Assembly (NCBI GenBank): GCA_964549765.1
Contig: CAZJWR010000006.1
Location: 45,810-109,809 of the forward strand
DNA: 64,000 nt
Reading direction: 5' to 3'
DNA from: CAZJWR01 sp964549765
Lineage (GTDB): Bacteria; Zixibacteria; MSB-5A5; GN15; JAAZOE01
This document shows, piece by piece, positions 52,003 through 60,747 of the stretch. Below the pieces are notes generated by a model, which had not been told where the DNA came from, ran no database searches, and worked only from the letters and a program-made list of their open reading frames with translations. The position numbers were made by a program, and so were the translations under genes. The stretch's first letter is position 1; each line of letters starts with the position of its first letter.

Positions 52003-54327
52003 TTACGCCGTCTTCACTTGGCAGTCAGCGAGCATCAGGTTCAGGATTTTGAGGGTCATCGATTTGCCGTGGTCGCCGAGTTCCAGCGGCGGGCCGGCGC
52101 ATGACGGGCAGCCGTCGCCACATCCGCAACCCATGAGGTGTTCCTTGCAGGCGATGAAAATATCCGGGACCATGCGATACATCTTCTCGGCAAAACCGAC
52201 GCCGCCGGGAATATTGTCGTACACATAAAGTGTCGGTGAGCCGTGAAAGGGATCGCGGACGCGCGACAGGGCGCGGATATCCTGCGGGTCGCACATAAGC
52301 CACAACGGCGCGATTTTCTGCAGCAGATTCGCCACGCCGCGCAGACCGCCGCCGAGACTCGATTCGGTCAGGTTGGCGGTGACAGCCAGATCGTACGGGA
52401 AACGATACCAGAAGGCGGTCGTGTGCATTTCCTGTTCGGGCAGGGCCACCCGCCCGGAACCGACGTTTTCATGAGTATGGAATTTGACTTTTTTAAACAG
52501 CACGACGACTCGCGTCAGGGCGATATCGCCGTGGCCGATGACGGGCAATGAATCGATGTCGTGGGCGACGTCGGGTTCGTCGTCGGGAACAAGTTCCCGT
52601 TCCTCGTCGGCCTCGAGCATCTTGAGATCGGTTTTGGATTCGGCATCGGTGTAATAATCGATATCGACCTCTTCGACGTACGCTCGGCGGCCATCCCAAT
52701 CGAGTTCCTTCACCTGGAAGGTATTTGCGCCGTGAAGGTAGATCGCCTCGGGATGCAAAAGTTCCGGCGCGGCGAAATAGTCGATCTCCCCGATGACGCG
52801 GTCGTGGTCGGAACGGTTGAGAATGACGAAATTCTCCGGCGAGGCCGACCGCAGCGACACCTCGTTGGCGGGGTAGATATCCGACGACCAGTAATACTTG
52901 TCGCCGGTCTTGCGGACGATCTTGCGTTCCTCGAAGTAATCGAGAATATCATCGACCGGGTCCGGCTCGATCTTTTCACCCATCCACACCGGCAATTCGA
53001 ACGCGGCGCATTTGATATGGCTGGAACGGATGATCAGATTGTCGGGATCGATAATACCTTCCTCCGGCGAGCGCTGGAAGAAATACTGGGGATGCGACAT
53101 CAAGAACTGCGGCAGGGGAGACGACGTGGCGACCATAATGGCCGCCGAAACGCCGGTTTTTCGTCCGGCCCGCCCAGCCTGCTGCCAGACGGACGCGATG
53201 GAGCCGGGAAAACCGCACAAAATGCTAACATCGAGCGAACCGATATCAATGCCGAGTTCGAGCGCATTAGTGGATACCACCCCGACGATTTCGCCGGTGC
53301 GGATACCATGCTCGATGGCCCGGCGTTCGTTGGGCAGATAGCCGCCTCGATACCCGGCGATTTTTATCCGCCCGGCCTTTTTGCCGGCGAACCGTTCCTG
53401 CAAATAGCGGAGAATGATCTCCACCTGCATGCGATAGCGGCCGAATACGATGGTCTGGATACCCTGGCTGATGAATTTCGACGCGATCCGCTCGGTTTCA
53501 TTGACCGACGATTTACGAATCCCCAATTCGGCATTGATCACCGGCGGGTTATAGAAGATAAAATGCTTTTCTCCCGCGGGGGCGCCGTTGTCGTCGATTT
53601 TCTCGACGGGCGCTTCAATCAACTTCGACGCCAGCTGATCGGGATTGGCAATGGTGGCCGAACAGCAGATGAATTGCGGCGAGCTTTCGTAGAAATCACA
53701 AATACGCTTGAGCCGCCTGATGAGATTCGCCAGATGCGAACCGAATATTCCCCGATACTGGTGGACTTCGTCGATGACGATATATTTCAGATTCTCGAAC
53801 AATTTAATCCATTTGGTATGATGCGGCAGAATCCCGGCGTGAAGCATGTCGGGATTGGTGACGACGATATGCCCGGCCGACCGTATGGCGCGGCGGGCGT
53901 CCTGCGGTGTGTCACCGTCGAAGGTATAGGTGCCGATTTGCACGTCGAGGTCGGTGATCAAATCGTGCAGTTCATTGACCTGATCGGCGGAAAGCGCTTT
54001 GGTGGGAAACAGGTACAGCGCCCGCGTCTCCGGCTCAGCCATAATGCGATTGATCACGGGAAGATTATAGCAGAGCGTTTTCCCTGACGCGGTGGGGGTG
54101 ACGACAACGACGTTCTTCCCGGCGTGAATCGCCTCCAGGGCGTCGGACTGATGAGAATAAAGCGCCTTGATGCCCCTTCGGGTCATCGCCTTGGTCAGGC
54201 GCTCATCGATGAAACCGGGAAAGGGGCGGAGTTTGGGCGGCCGGGGCGGGATGGTTTCCCAGTGAACGATGCCGTCGCGGGTAGCGGGATCGCTCCGGAG
54301 CGATTCCAAAACCTGCACCAGATTCAT
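52003..54327 (-). CDS. DEAD/DEAH-box helicase, MrfA/YprA type (DUF1998)
   Basis: 774 residues. RecA1 domain with TPTASGKTL (Walker A) and VIDEVHQYRG (DEVH). RecA2 domain with VFGRYRMQVE, STNALELGIDIG and VWQQAGRAGR. A DUF1998/MrfA-type C-terminal module ends in CGCGDGCPSC, a four-Cys zinc site. MrfA unwinds DNA 3'-5' and works in an excision pathway for mitomycin-type lesions in Bacillus. Here the partner exonuclease MrfB is not adjacent. The ATG at 54327 overlaps the upstream gene's stop (ATGA). The longer frame to 54369 is unlikely to be used. Confidence 0.9.
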   Translation of the reverse strand: MNLVQVLESLRSDPATRDGIVHWETIPPRPPKLRPFPGFIDERLTKAMTRRGIKALYSHQSDALEAIHAGKNVVVVTPTASGKTLCYNLPVINRIMAEPETRALYLFPTKALSADQVNELHDLITDLDVQIGTYTFDGDTPQDARRAIRSAGHIVVTNPDMLHAGILPHHTKWIKLFENLKYIVIDEVHQYRGIFGSHLANLIRRLKRICDFYESSPQFICCSATIANPDQLASKLIEAPVEKIDDNGAPAGEKHFIFYNPPVINAELGIRKSSVNETERIASKFISQGIQTIVFGRYRMQVEIILRYLQERFAGKKAGRIKIAGYRGGYLPNERRAIEHGIRTGEIVGVVSTNALELGIDIGSLDVSILCGFPGSIASVWQQAGRAGRKTGVSAAIMVATSSPLPQFLMSHPQYFFQRSPEEGIIDPDNLIIRSSHIKCAAFELPVWMGEKIEPDPVDDILDYFEERKIVRKTGDKYYWSSDIYPANEVSLRSASPENFVILNRSDHDRVIGEIDYFAAPELLHPEAIYLHGANTFQVKELDWDGRRAYVEEVDIDYYTDAESKTDLKMLEADEERELVPDDEPDVAHDIDSLPVIGHGDIALTRVVVLFKKVKFHTHENVGSGRVALPEQEMHTTAFWYRFPYDLAVTANLTESSLGGGLRGVANLLQKIAPLWLMCDPQDIRALSRVRDPFHGSPTLYVYDNIPGGVGFAEKMYRMVPDIFIACKEHLMGCGCGDGCPSCAGPPLELGDHGKSMTLKILNLMLADCQVKTA

Positions 54328-54863
54328 AAGATGTGGACCTTCTGAAGTGAACGGAGGCAGATATCGCACAGGCGCGACGACTTATTATCGATGTCGATCA
54401 TCTTCCGGGATTCATAATGCACGCAGGACGGGTTGGCGCACGGCGCGATAGAATAGAGGTTGGCCAACTGATGGACGACTTCTTTATAGAGCCGGGGGTA
54501 AACGCGGCTCTCGTCCTCGGGCAGGCCGTAGAACTCCTGCCGAAAATGAAACATGGACACGACCGCCGTCCCGGCCAGCGGATCGGCGTATCCCAGCACG
54601 TAGTGCGCATTGGGAAGATAAATATCCTCTTCGCAGACGCCGACGACCATCTCACGATTGTTGGCCTTGACCCGTTCCAGCTTGGAGAGGATAATCCGGG
54701 CATAATATTGGCTCCGGGTATCGTTGAACCCTTCCTCGGGCATGCGCATGCCTTTGAGGATATCGACGCCCCGATTGAACACGCCGCCCAGCGTTCCGGC
54801 CAGGCGATTGATCGTGGCCAGATCGGCTTCTCCCAAAGGCACGATGACGATTTTGGCTCTCAT
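54324..54863 (-). CDS. Archaemetzincin-like protein with degenerate catalytic site
   Basis: 179 residues, close to the archaemetzincin (AmzA) length. Start RAKIVIVPLGEADLATINRLA and the region VVGVCEEDIYLPNAHYVLGYADP resemble the family, as do the C-terminal Cys pairs (CANPSC ... LCDIC, C-x4-C and C-x2-C). The metal motif expected as HExxHxxGxxHC reads KEVVHQLANLY: the first and third His are Lys and Tyr, the Gly is Ala; the Glu and middle His remain. Probably not an active protease, though the structural zinc is likely kept. Translationally coupled to the helicase. Confidence 0.75.
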   Translation of the reverse strand: MRAKIVIVPLGEADLATINRLAGTLGGVFNRGVDILKGMRMPEEGFNDTRSQYYARIILSKLERVKANNREMVVGVCEEDIYLPNAHYVLGYADPLAGTAVVSMFHFRQEFYGLPEDESRVYPRLYKEVVHQLANLYSIAPCANPSCVHYESRKMIDIDNKSSRLCDICLRSLQKVHIL

Positions 54864-54876
54864 AATGTCCGTCGTT

Positions 54877-55065
54877 TCAATCTGCGAGAAAAAAGCGGCT
54901 GGTCGACCCGGTCGGCGAAACCTTCATTTCGATTTTCGCCGCACATTTGGGACACCAGCCGACGAAGGCCGTCCCCTGACGGTTCAAATAAATCCGGGAA
55001 TAGACCCGACAACATCGGAAGTAGATTCCCACCGAGGGGCGTTTATTGGTTGTATCCATTGCCAT
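54877..55065 (-). CDS. Small zinc-ribbon-like protein
   Basis: 62 residues. Cys pairs YFRCCRVYSR and GWCPKCAAK suggest one zinc site; basic and aromatic residues follow. Similar short Cys-rich proteins are common in environmental bacterial genomes. Function unknown. First gene of the three-gene minus operon (ribbon, archaemetzincin-like, helicase); 13 bp to the next gene. A GTAGGG site lies about 8 nt before the ATG. Confidence 0.65.
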   Translation of the reverse strand: MAMDTTNKRPSVGIYFRCCRVYSRIYLNRQGTAFVGWCPKCAAKIEMKVSPTGSTSRFFLAD

Positions 55066-55210
55066 CCAAATACCCTACGGACTAATATACAAACTCATAA
55101 CCACAATGCAAAGAATTTTGACGGCAGGGGTTGAATTTGTGATTTGCCGGCTCCCTTTTCCTCGAAGTGCGCAAAATTGAGTTGCCCGAAACGCGGCTGT
55201 TTTCTTATTT

Positions 55211-55240
55211 TTGTCGAGCGGCGAAGTTAGGGCGTATATA
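55211..55240 (+). promoter_or_regulatory. Possible promoter of the phosphohexomutase gene
   Basis: TTGTCG (55211-55216), 18-nt spacer, TATATA (55235-55240). A GAGGG/CCCTC hairpin lies in the leader near 55276-55289. Confidence 0.4.
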
Positions 55241-55317
55241 TTAACAAACAGGCCGGAAAAAAGCGGTTTTCCCGTTGAGGGAGACCCTCTGATAGAAAAG
55301 GAAAGGAAGAAGAATTG

Positions 55318-57627
55318 ATGGACGCCAAGCAGATCAATGAAATTCTGGAAAAATCGAAGAGTGAAATAGACCACTATCTGGAGAAAGCCCGTGACGAGGG
55401 ACGAATCGACGATCAGTTGTTCACCGATGCCAAGCAGCATGTCTACGAAAATCTGAAACAATGGCTGGAATGCTCCCAGGTTGACAGCATTTCGCTGGCG
55501 TTCAAGGACAAAATCGCCGAGGATATCCGAAATAAAAAATACGACCGCATCGTCAATGCCTTCCGGCAGGAAGTCCGTTTCGGGACCGGCGGCATCCGCG
55601 GCATGATGGCGTTCGACAAGGCTTCGATTTTAAAACTCAAGAAAGAGGGTCTGGGAGCGGCGATCCTGAAAGGCCCGAACACGATCAATGACCTCGTGGT
55701 CATGAAGACTACGGCAGGCGTCGCAATGTACGGCAATTCCAGAAATCCACGTCTGGAAAAGGTGGTGATCGGCTACGATAGCCGCATCCGCGGGTTCGAT
55801 CTGGCGCAGGCGGTGGCGTCGGTATTTCTGGCGTACGGCTTCACCGTCTATTTTTTTGATGCCCCCTGCCCCTACCCGGAAGTCACCTTCGCCATTCCGC
55901 ACGAAACGATCAAAGCCGACATCGGGGTCCTGATTTCCGCCAGCCATAACGATTATCGCTATAACGGCTACAAGCTGTCTTGCGCCAATGGATCGCAGTT
56001 CGACCCCGAGGAGCGAGACGAGATGTACAACAAATACATCGAGAATGTGACGTTTTCCGATATCAAAGCCATAAGTTTCGAAGACGCTGCCGAGGGCAAA
56101 CTGTGGTTTCTGGGGGGCGATGCGCCAGTCGAGGATTTCGATTATTGCGGCAAGGAGAAATATCTGATTGATATCCATTCCAAACATCTGGATCATATAA
56201 AGAGTTTCTTGCTCACCGACGATCTGGCCGACCGGCAGAAAAATCCCGATAAAGCCCTTCATATCGGCTATTGTCCGTTCCACGGCGCCGGGGCCATCCC
56301 GGTCTACCGGCTGCTCAACGACGTCGGTTTCCGGGATGTGTTGAAAATCAACGGCGAACACCGGCTGTACAAAATGGACGGCATGTTCCCGGCGTTCAAC
56401 AGCGCACCGGGCCAGGAGCAGCAGCCCGATCCCGGCGATCCCCGCTCGGCGGACACGGCCGTGAAAGCCTTCAAGCATGACCACAAGAATCGCTACAAAG
56501 ATCTTGATATCATCATCGGCACCGATCCCGACGCCGACCGCTGCGGCATTATCGTCAAGGTGCCCGAAGCGCAGCGGGCTATCTATGACGCCAGGCGCAA
56601 AAAGAATTACTACCTGCTTCCGGCGGACGATGTCTGGACGCTGGTGCTCTGGTATCGTCTGTATCGCGAAGCCGAAAAATACGGCAAGGTCAAGGATCCG
56701 GATAAGAAATTCGTCGTGCTGTCGCATACAACGTCCGATGCGATTACGTATTTGTGCCGCAAATATGGTATCGGCGTGGTGAAAAGCTGGGTCGGTTTTG
56801 CCGCCTTGGCGGCGGTGACGCGCGATATCTGGAGCGGAGACAGCAATGCCAAGCGATTTTCGGAACTGGTCGATGGCCGCGACAATAAAATCGTGGAGGG
56901 CCGGAAAAACTACATCGATATCTGTCATCCGATTGTGTGCGAAAGCTTCGACATCGACAACGGTAAGCGGGAGCAGAATATCGCCGCCATGGAGCAGAGC
57001 AACGGCTTTTCCATCCTCGGCGGCCGCCCCAAAGACTCCAGTTCGCTGGGCCGCGACGGACACGTTCGAGATAAAGACGGCACGTTCGCGGCGCTGCTGG
57101 TTGCCGAAATCGCCGCGTGGGCCAAGGATCAGGGGTTGTCGCTGATCGAACTCCTCGATAAATATATTTATCTCGATTCCGACATCGGCATGTTCGCCAC
57201 GTTCTATGAGCCCGATCCGCTCGACGGCGAGTATCCCGGAATCGAGGGTGATCGGATCAAGAAGAAAATCCTCCGCCGGGCGCACGGCTTGTACCAATTC
57301 GCGATGGCGGGCGATCTCGAATTCGCCGGCTACAAAGTCACCGGCGCGGCGATTTATCGCACGGGCAAGTACGACAGAATTTATCCGCCGGAACATGACT
57401 ATACGTTCCCCGATGAAGGTATTCGCTTTTTCCTCGACGATACCAGGCGGCAGCATATCACGATCCGGCCATCGGGAACGGGCAATTCGCTCCGATTCCA
57501 CATTCAATTGCATGCCTTCCCGAAAAAGGCGAATCTCTTGAAGACGAAGGCGCATATCCGGGCGAAAGGCCGGGAAATCATGGATGAAATTCGCGAGCGG
57601 CTGAAAGCTCCTCGGCAGGGACGGTAA
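55318..57627 (+). CDS. Phosphohexomutase (phosphoglucomutase/phosphomannomutase family)
   Basis: 769 residues, larger than the 450-600 typical of the family. It keeps the phosphoserine loop ISASHND (Ser 209), the metal site GTDPDADR, the sugar-specificity region (FGT-like FGTGGIRG near the start), GDGHVRDKDG and the phosphate-binding RPSGTGNS. Interconverts hexose 1- and 6-phosphates, feeding polysaccharide and LPS synthesis. Extra length is in an N-terminal helical extension and insertions. ATG at 55318. The next gene follows at 7 bp. Confidence 0.9.
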   Translation: MDAKQINEILEKSKSEIDHYLEKARDEGRIDDQLFTDAKQHVYENLKQWLECSQVDSISLAFKDKIAEDIRNKKYDRIVNAFRQEVRFGTGGIRGMMAFDKASILKLKKEGLGAAILKGPNTINDLVVMKTTAGVAMYGNSRNPRLEKVVIGYDSRIRGFDLAQAVASVFLAYGFTVYFFDAPCPYPEVTFAIPHETIKADIGVLISASHNDYRYNGYKLSCANGSQFDPEERDEMYNKYIENVTFSDIKAISFEDAAEGKLWFLGGDAPVEDFDYCGKEKYLIDIHSKHLDHIKSFLLTDDLADRQKNPDKALHIGYCPFHGAGAIPVYRLLNDVGFRDVLKINGEHRLYKMDGMFPAFNSAPGQEQQPDPGDPRSADTAVKAFKHDHKNRYKDLDIIIGTDPDADRCGIIVKVPEAQRAIYDARRKKNYYLLPADDVWTLVLWYRLYREAEKYGKVKDPDKKFVVLSHTTSDAITYLCRKYGIGVVKSWVGFAALAAVTRDIWSGDSNAKRFSELVDGRDNKIVEGRKNYIDICHPIVCESFDIDNGKREQNIAAMEQSNGFSILGGRPKDSSSLGRDGHVRDKDGTFAALLVAEIAAWAKDQGLSLIELLDKYIYLDSDIGMFATFYEPDPLDGEYPGIEGDRIKKKILRRAHGLYQFAMAGDLEFAGYKVTGAAIYRTGKYDRIYPPEHDYTFPDEGIRFFLDDTRRQHITIRPSGTGNSLRFHIQLHAFPKKANLLKTKAHIRAKGREIMDEIRERLKAPRQGR

Positions 57628-57634
57628 ACTGCCG

Positions 57635-58423
57635 ATGACAGTTCAGGTTGATAAAAAAAATCTGCGCGAGCAGCTGAAATTCGCCGCCGATATCGTCAGG
57701 TGCGCCGGTGAAATTTTCTCTTACAATATCCAGTCGCCGGAGATTATTCGGCATAAGGCGGCCGGAGATTTGGCCACCCGCGGCGATCTGGAGATCGAGA
57801 AATACGTCGGAGAGGCCATTCGTGAAGGATATCCCGATCACGATTTCATCACCGAGGAAAGCGAAGGCAAGTCGACCGGATCAGAATATGAGTGGATCCT
57901 TGATCCGGTCGACGGCACGAAATATTACGCGAGACAAATGCCGTTGTGTTCCATTTCTCTGGCCCTGCGTATTGATGGGAAACTGTCTCTGGGTGTCGTC
58001 TATAGTCCGCTCTTGGGTCAATTGTTTACCGCCGCGTCGGGAATGGGAGCGTTTCTCAACGGGGAACGATTCTACTGCTCGCAACAAGGCAAATTGGCCG
58101 AGGCGATGGTCTGCGCGGAACTGCCAAGCAGACATTCAATGAAGGAAGACCGCGACCGAGCGCTCAGTCAATTCCGGGACATCATTGATGCCGTTCAGCG
58201 GGTGCGGGTGATCGGCGTTTCGTCGTTGGGGCTGTGCTGGACAGCCAAGGGCGGATTCGATTCTTATGTCAATCTGGGCAGTGCTTCACACATTTGGGAC
58301 GTTGCTGCTGGGATGGTTGTGCTCGTAGAATCGGGCGCGAAACTCGATCTCGTCGATGGCAGAATCATTGCGGGATCGCCGCACCTTCAAAAGGCATTGA
58401 TCGAGCTTTTACAGGTGGATTGA
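57635..58423 (+). CDS. Inositol-monophosphatase-family phosphatase
   Basis: 262 residues. Li+-sensitive phosphatase motifs: EESEG near 77, DPVDGTKYY (WILDPVDGT) and the C-terminal HIWDVAAGMVVLVESGA. Complete metal-binding set. May act on inositol phosphates, fructose bisphosphate or 3'-phosphoadenosine 5'-phosphate. Co-transcribed with the mutase gene; a terminator follows. Confidence 0.9.
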   Translation: MTVQVDKKNLREQLKFAADIVRCAGEIFSYNIQSPEIIRHKAAGDLATRGDLEIEKYVGEAIREGYPDHDFITEESEGKSTGSEYEWILDPVDGTKYYARQMPLCSISLALRIDGKLSLGVVYSPLLGQLFTAASGMGAFLNGERFYCSQQGKLAEAMVCAELPSRHSMKEDRDRALSQFRDIIDAVQRVRVIGVSSLGLCWTAKGGFDSYVNLGSASHIWDVAAGMVVLVESGAKLDLVDGRIIAGSPHLQKALIELLQVD

Positions 58424-58476
58424 ATTTCGCCTCCGATGAAAGAAAGCCCGAGCACCATTCCCATGGAAAACAATAA

Positions 58477-58504
58477 AGCCCGCAGGGATTCACCCATGCG
58501 GGCT
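58477..58504. terminator. Bidirectional terminator between convergent genes
   Basis: AGCCCGCA/TGCGGGCT stem (58477-58484, 58497-58504) with a 12-nt loop. TGTAATTTT follows on the plus strand and TTTATTG on the minus strand. Confidence 0.75.
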
Positions 58505-58537
58505 GTAATTTTCCGTTAGCAAATGAAAGGGTATTGA

Positions 58538-59401
58538 TCATCCCCCCTTAAGGCTAACCAGTTCGAAATTCATGACCGATTCGATTTCCGATTTGCGTGT
58601 CTTTTCGCCCTTATCGTTTACATACTTCCGCTCGCGATCGGTCCGCCGGCGTTCGTCGGAAGTGACGATGACGCCCTCGTCGATGGCGAAATAGGAGATC
58701 CCGCTGATGTCGATCCGGTCAATGCCCGATACCGCCAGCGTATCTTCAGGGTTGGGGAAGACCGGGAGGACGAGATTGCCGCTGTATTCGAGCACGGCGC
58801 AATCGTAGCCCATCTTGCGGGCCGTCCCTTTGAATTTGAACGTCATCTTCGACGTATCTATGGCGCCGCCGACAACCTTGACCGGGACCGTCTGCATCCA
58901 ACTGTATCCGGGCGCGACCTTTTCGTCGGGGAAGACCGGGTTGGCCTGTTGCGCGAAATTTCTCACGTAATCTTCCGATTGCTGGGACGGTTTATCGATC
59001 ATATCCAGATTGACGATTTTGCCGTTGGCCAGCATTTCAACTTTATAGGCGTATTCCCGGGTTACCCGTTTAACCTGACCGGAATCGTCGGCCGGCTCAT
59101 CCCAACTCCAGCGGTTTTTTTCGAGAATTATGGCCCCGCCGCCGGGCAGGGTATCCTGGGTGTTGTAGACGATGTCTCCTTCGACTTTGATGTCGAAATC
59201 GCGGGCCGCTCCGCTATCGGCATGTACTTTCCCGACCTCGTTGGCTGAAAACTTATAGGAAGCGGACGAGCCGGGGGAACCGCACTTCATGCGGAGAAGA
59301 ACCGTCTGGGGTTCCGACGAACACGACAGGCCGGAGACGACGACGGCGGCCAATAAAAATATGCAGAGGGTGACGTGAGGGGGTGGGGATTTAACTGTCA
59401 T
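58538..59401 (-). CDS. Lipoprotein of unknown function
   Basis: 287 residues. N-terminal hydrophobic stretch with lipobox GLSC (Cys near 27). The mature part is predicted beta-rich with no motif I recognise; it begins SSEPQTVLLRMK and contains repeated charged turns. Probably outer-membrane or periplasmic. AAGGAG lies 6-8 nt before the ATG. Convergent with the phosphatase gene and downstream of the sigma/anti-sigma pair, 59 bp away. Confidence 0.75.
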   Translation of the reverse strand: MTVKSPPPHVTLCIFLLAAVVVSGLSCSSEPQTVLLRMKCGSPGSSASYKFSANEVGKVHADSGAARDFDIKVEGDIVYNTQDTLPGGGAIILEKNRWSWDEPADDSGQVKRVTREYAYKVEMLANGKIVNLDMIDKPSQQSEDYVRNFAQQANPVFPDEKVAPGYSWMQTVPVKVVGGAIDTSKMTFKFKGTARKMGYDCAVLEYSGNLVLPVFPNPEDTLAVSGIDRIDISGISYFAIDEGVIVTSDERRRTDRERKYVNDKGEKTRKSEIESVMNFELVSLKGG

Positions 59402-59460
59402 GTTAGCTCCTTCTTTCCGGAGGCCGACGTGAGGCGGCCTATATCGAAAAGAGTTTCCTT

Positions 59461-59994
59461 CTATTGACCGATATCGGTCGAATTGTCGATTTCATTCTGG
59501 TTCGAATCAGGAGAAATCTGACTTCCTGCCTGATTCAGCCCGGCCGGCAAATAATCGGCCGGTTCGATTGCCGTCCCGGCATAGCCGCTACCCGATATAT
59601 TCTCGGACCAATGCGGTGATTGTTGTTTGCGGTTGAAATCCGAGATATAGAAGGCCATGAATAACAATGTGATAACCGCCGCAAGTTTGATCAATACTTT
59701 CAATGTCCGCCGGGCGGTGGCCGGCCGAAACGCCAACGATTGTTCCGCGGTCTGCTCGTCCTCGATCCCTTCCGTGCGCAGGGAAATCGTATCGACCAGA
59801 TTATCGAAATAGGCGTCGCCGGGATCGGGAGACTCGATCCGGCGCAAGGTCGCCGTGAGCGTGCGGAGCCGCTCGAAATCCTCGCGGCATTTTTCGCATG
59901 CTTTCAAGTGCCGGTCAATCTGGGCCATCTCGTCCGGATTCAAGACTCCGTCGAGATAGTCTCCGTGCAGATATGTCGTATGGCGGTACGTCAT
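59461..59994 (-). CDS. Anti-sigma factor with zinc-finger (zf-HC2) domain
   Basis: 177 residues. Anti-sigma zinc-binding motif H-x3-C-x2-C in DRHLKACEKCRED near residues 28-36. One TM helix (about 100-120, LKVLIKLAAVITLLFMAFYI), then a short periplasmic tail. Binds the cognate ECF sigma factor and holds it at the membrane. ATG at 59994 chosen because GGAGGAG lies about 7 nt upstream. 23 bp after the sigma gene. Confidence 0.85.
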   Translation of the reverse strand: MTYRHTTYLHGDYLDGVLNPDEMAQIDRHLKACEKCREDFERLRTLTATLRRIESPDPGDAYFDNLVDTISLRTEGIEDEQTAEQSLAFRPATARRTLKVLIKLAAVITLLFMAFYISDFNRKQQSPHWSENISGSGYAGTAIEPADYLPAGLNQAGSQISPDSNQNEIDNSTDIGQ

Positions 59995-60017
59995 ATACAA
60001 CTCCTCCACAACCCCTT

Positions 60018-60587
60018 TTACTCGGCGAGATATTTACCGAGTTTCTTTTTCAGTTTGCTGCGGGCGATGTGCAGATTGGATCGGACAGTAGCTTCCGGGC
60101 AATTCATTATCCGGGCAACTTCCTCCTTGGCCAGCCCTTCGATGTCGTGCAAGATGAGGGTTGCCTTTTGCCGTGGCGGGAGCTCCTCCGCTGCTTTAAC
60201 AATCGCCGCCAACAACTGCTTGTTTTCCAGGAGCTTCTCCGGATCGGTCACCTTTTCCGAAAGGGTCAATTGGATCGACCCGGGAAGTTCCGATTCTTTC
60301 GGCATCGCCACCGTCCGCCCTTTGCGCTTCCGCAGAAGATCAATGGCGTAGTTGGTAGCGATCCGATAGACAAACGATTCGAAATACTCCGGTGACTTCA
60401 ACTGGCCGATCCGTCGATAGATGCGAACGAACGTTTCCTGCGACACTTCATCGGCGTCGCTGTGATTCAGCACTATCTTGAAAGCCAGTGAATAAACCTT
60501 CCGACGAAACACCTTCACCAGTTGTGTGAACGCCTGTCTGTCACCCTGTTGAAATTGCGACACCAGGCGGGTGATATCATCCGTCAT
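60018..60587 (-). CDS. ECF-type RNA polymerase sigma factor
   Basis: 189 residues. Region 2 with DADEVSQETFVRIYRRI and region 4 with LPPRQKATLILHDIEGLAKEEVARIMNCPEATVRSNLHIARSKLKK, the RpoE-like arrangement. Directs transcription of its own regulon and is held by the downstream membrane anti-sigma factor. ATG at 60587 was chosen; a TTG at 60626 is in frame. The lipoprotein gene just downstream may be part of the regulon, by location only. Confidence 0.9.
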   Translation of the reverse strand: MTDDITRLVSQFQQGDRQAFTQLVKVFRRKVYSLAFKIVLNHSDADEVSQETFVRIYRRIGQLKSPEYFESFVYRIATNYAIDLLRKRKGRTVAMPKESELPGSIQLTLSEKVTDPEKLLENKQLLAAIVKAAEELPPRQKATLILHDIEGLAKEEVARIMNCPEATVRSNLHIARSKLKKKLGKYLAE

Positions 60588-60659
60588 CCGGTCAGTATCT
60601 CTTTCGTCTAAATTGTGACGAACCAACCGCCAATTCGTGCAACCGAAAAATCAAAATCG

Positions 60660-60688
60660 TTGACATTAAAACTACGATAGGGTATGAT
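60660..60688 (+). promoter_or_regulatory. Promoter of the MFS efflux gene
   Basis: TTGACA (60660-60665), 17-nt spacer, TATGAT (60683-60688). A near-perfect promoter. A GTG-initiated 12-codon frame starts 7 nt after the -10 at 60696 and ends at 60734, just before the pump's likely start. Confidence 0.65.
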
Positions 60689-60747
60689 GGTTTCCGTGAT
60701 TTGTCAATTTATTTTTGTTCAACGGCTTGGCTGAGGCGGCGGGCACC

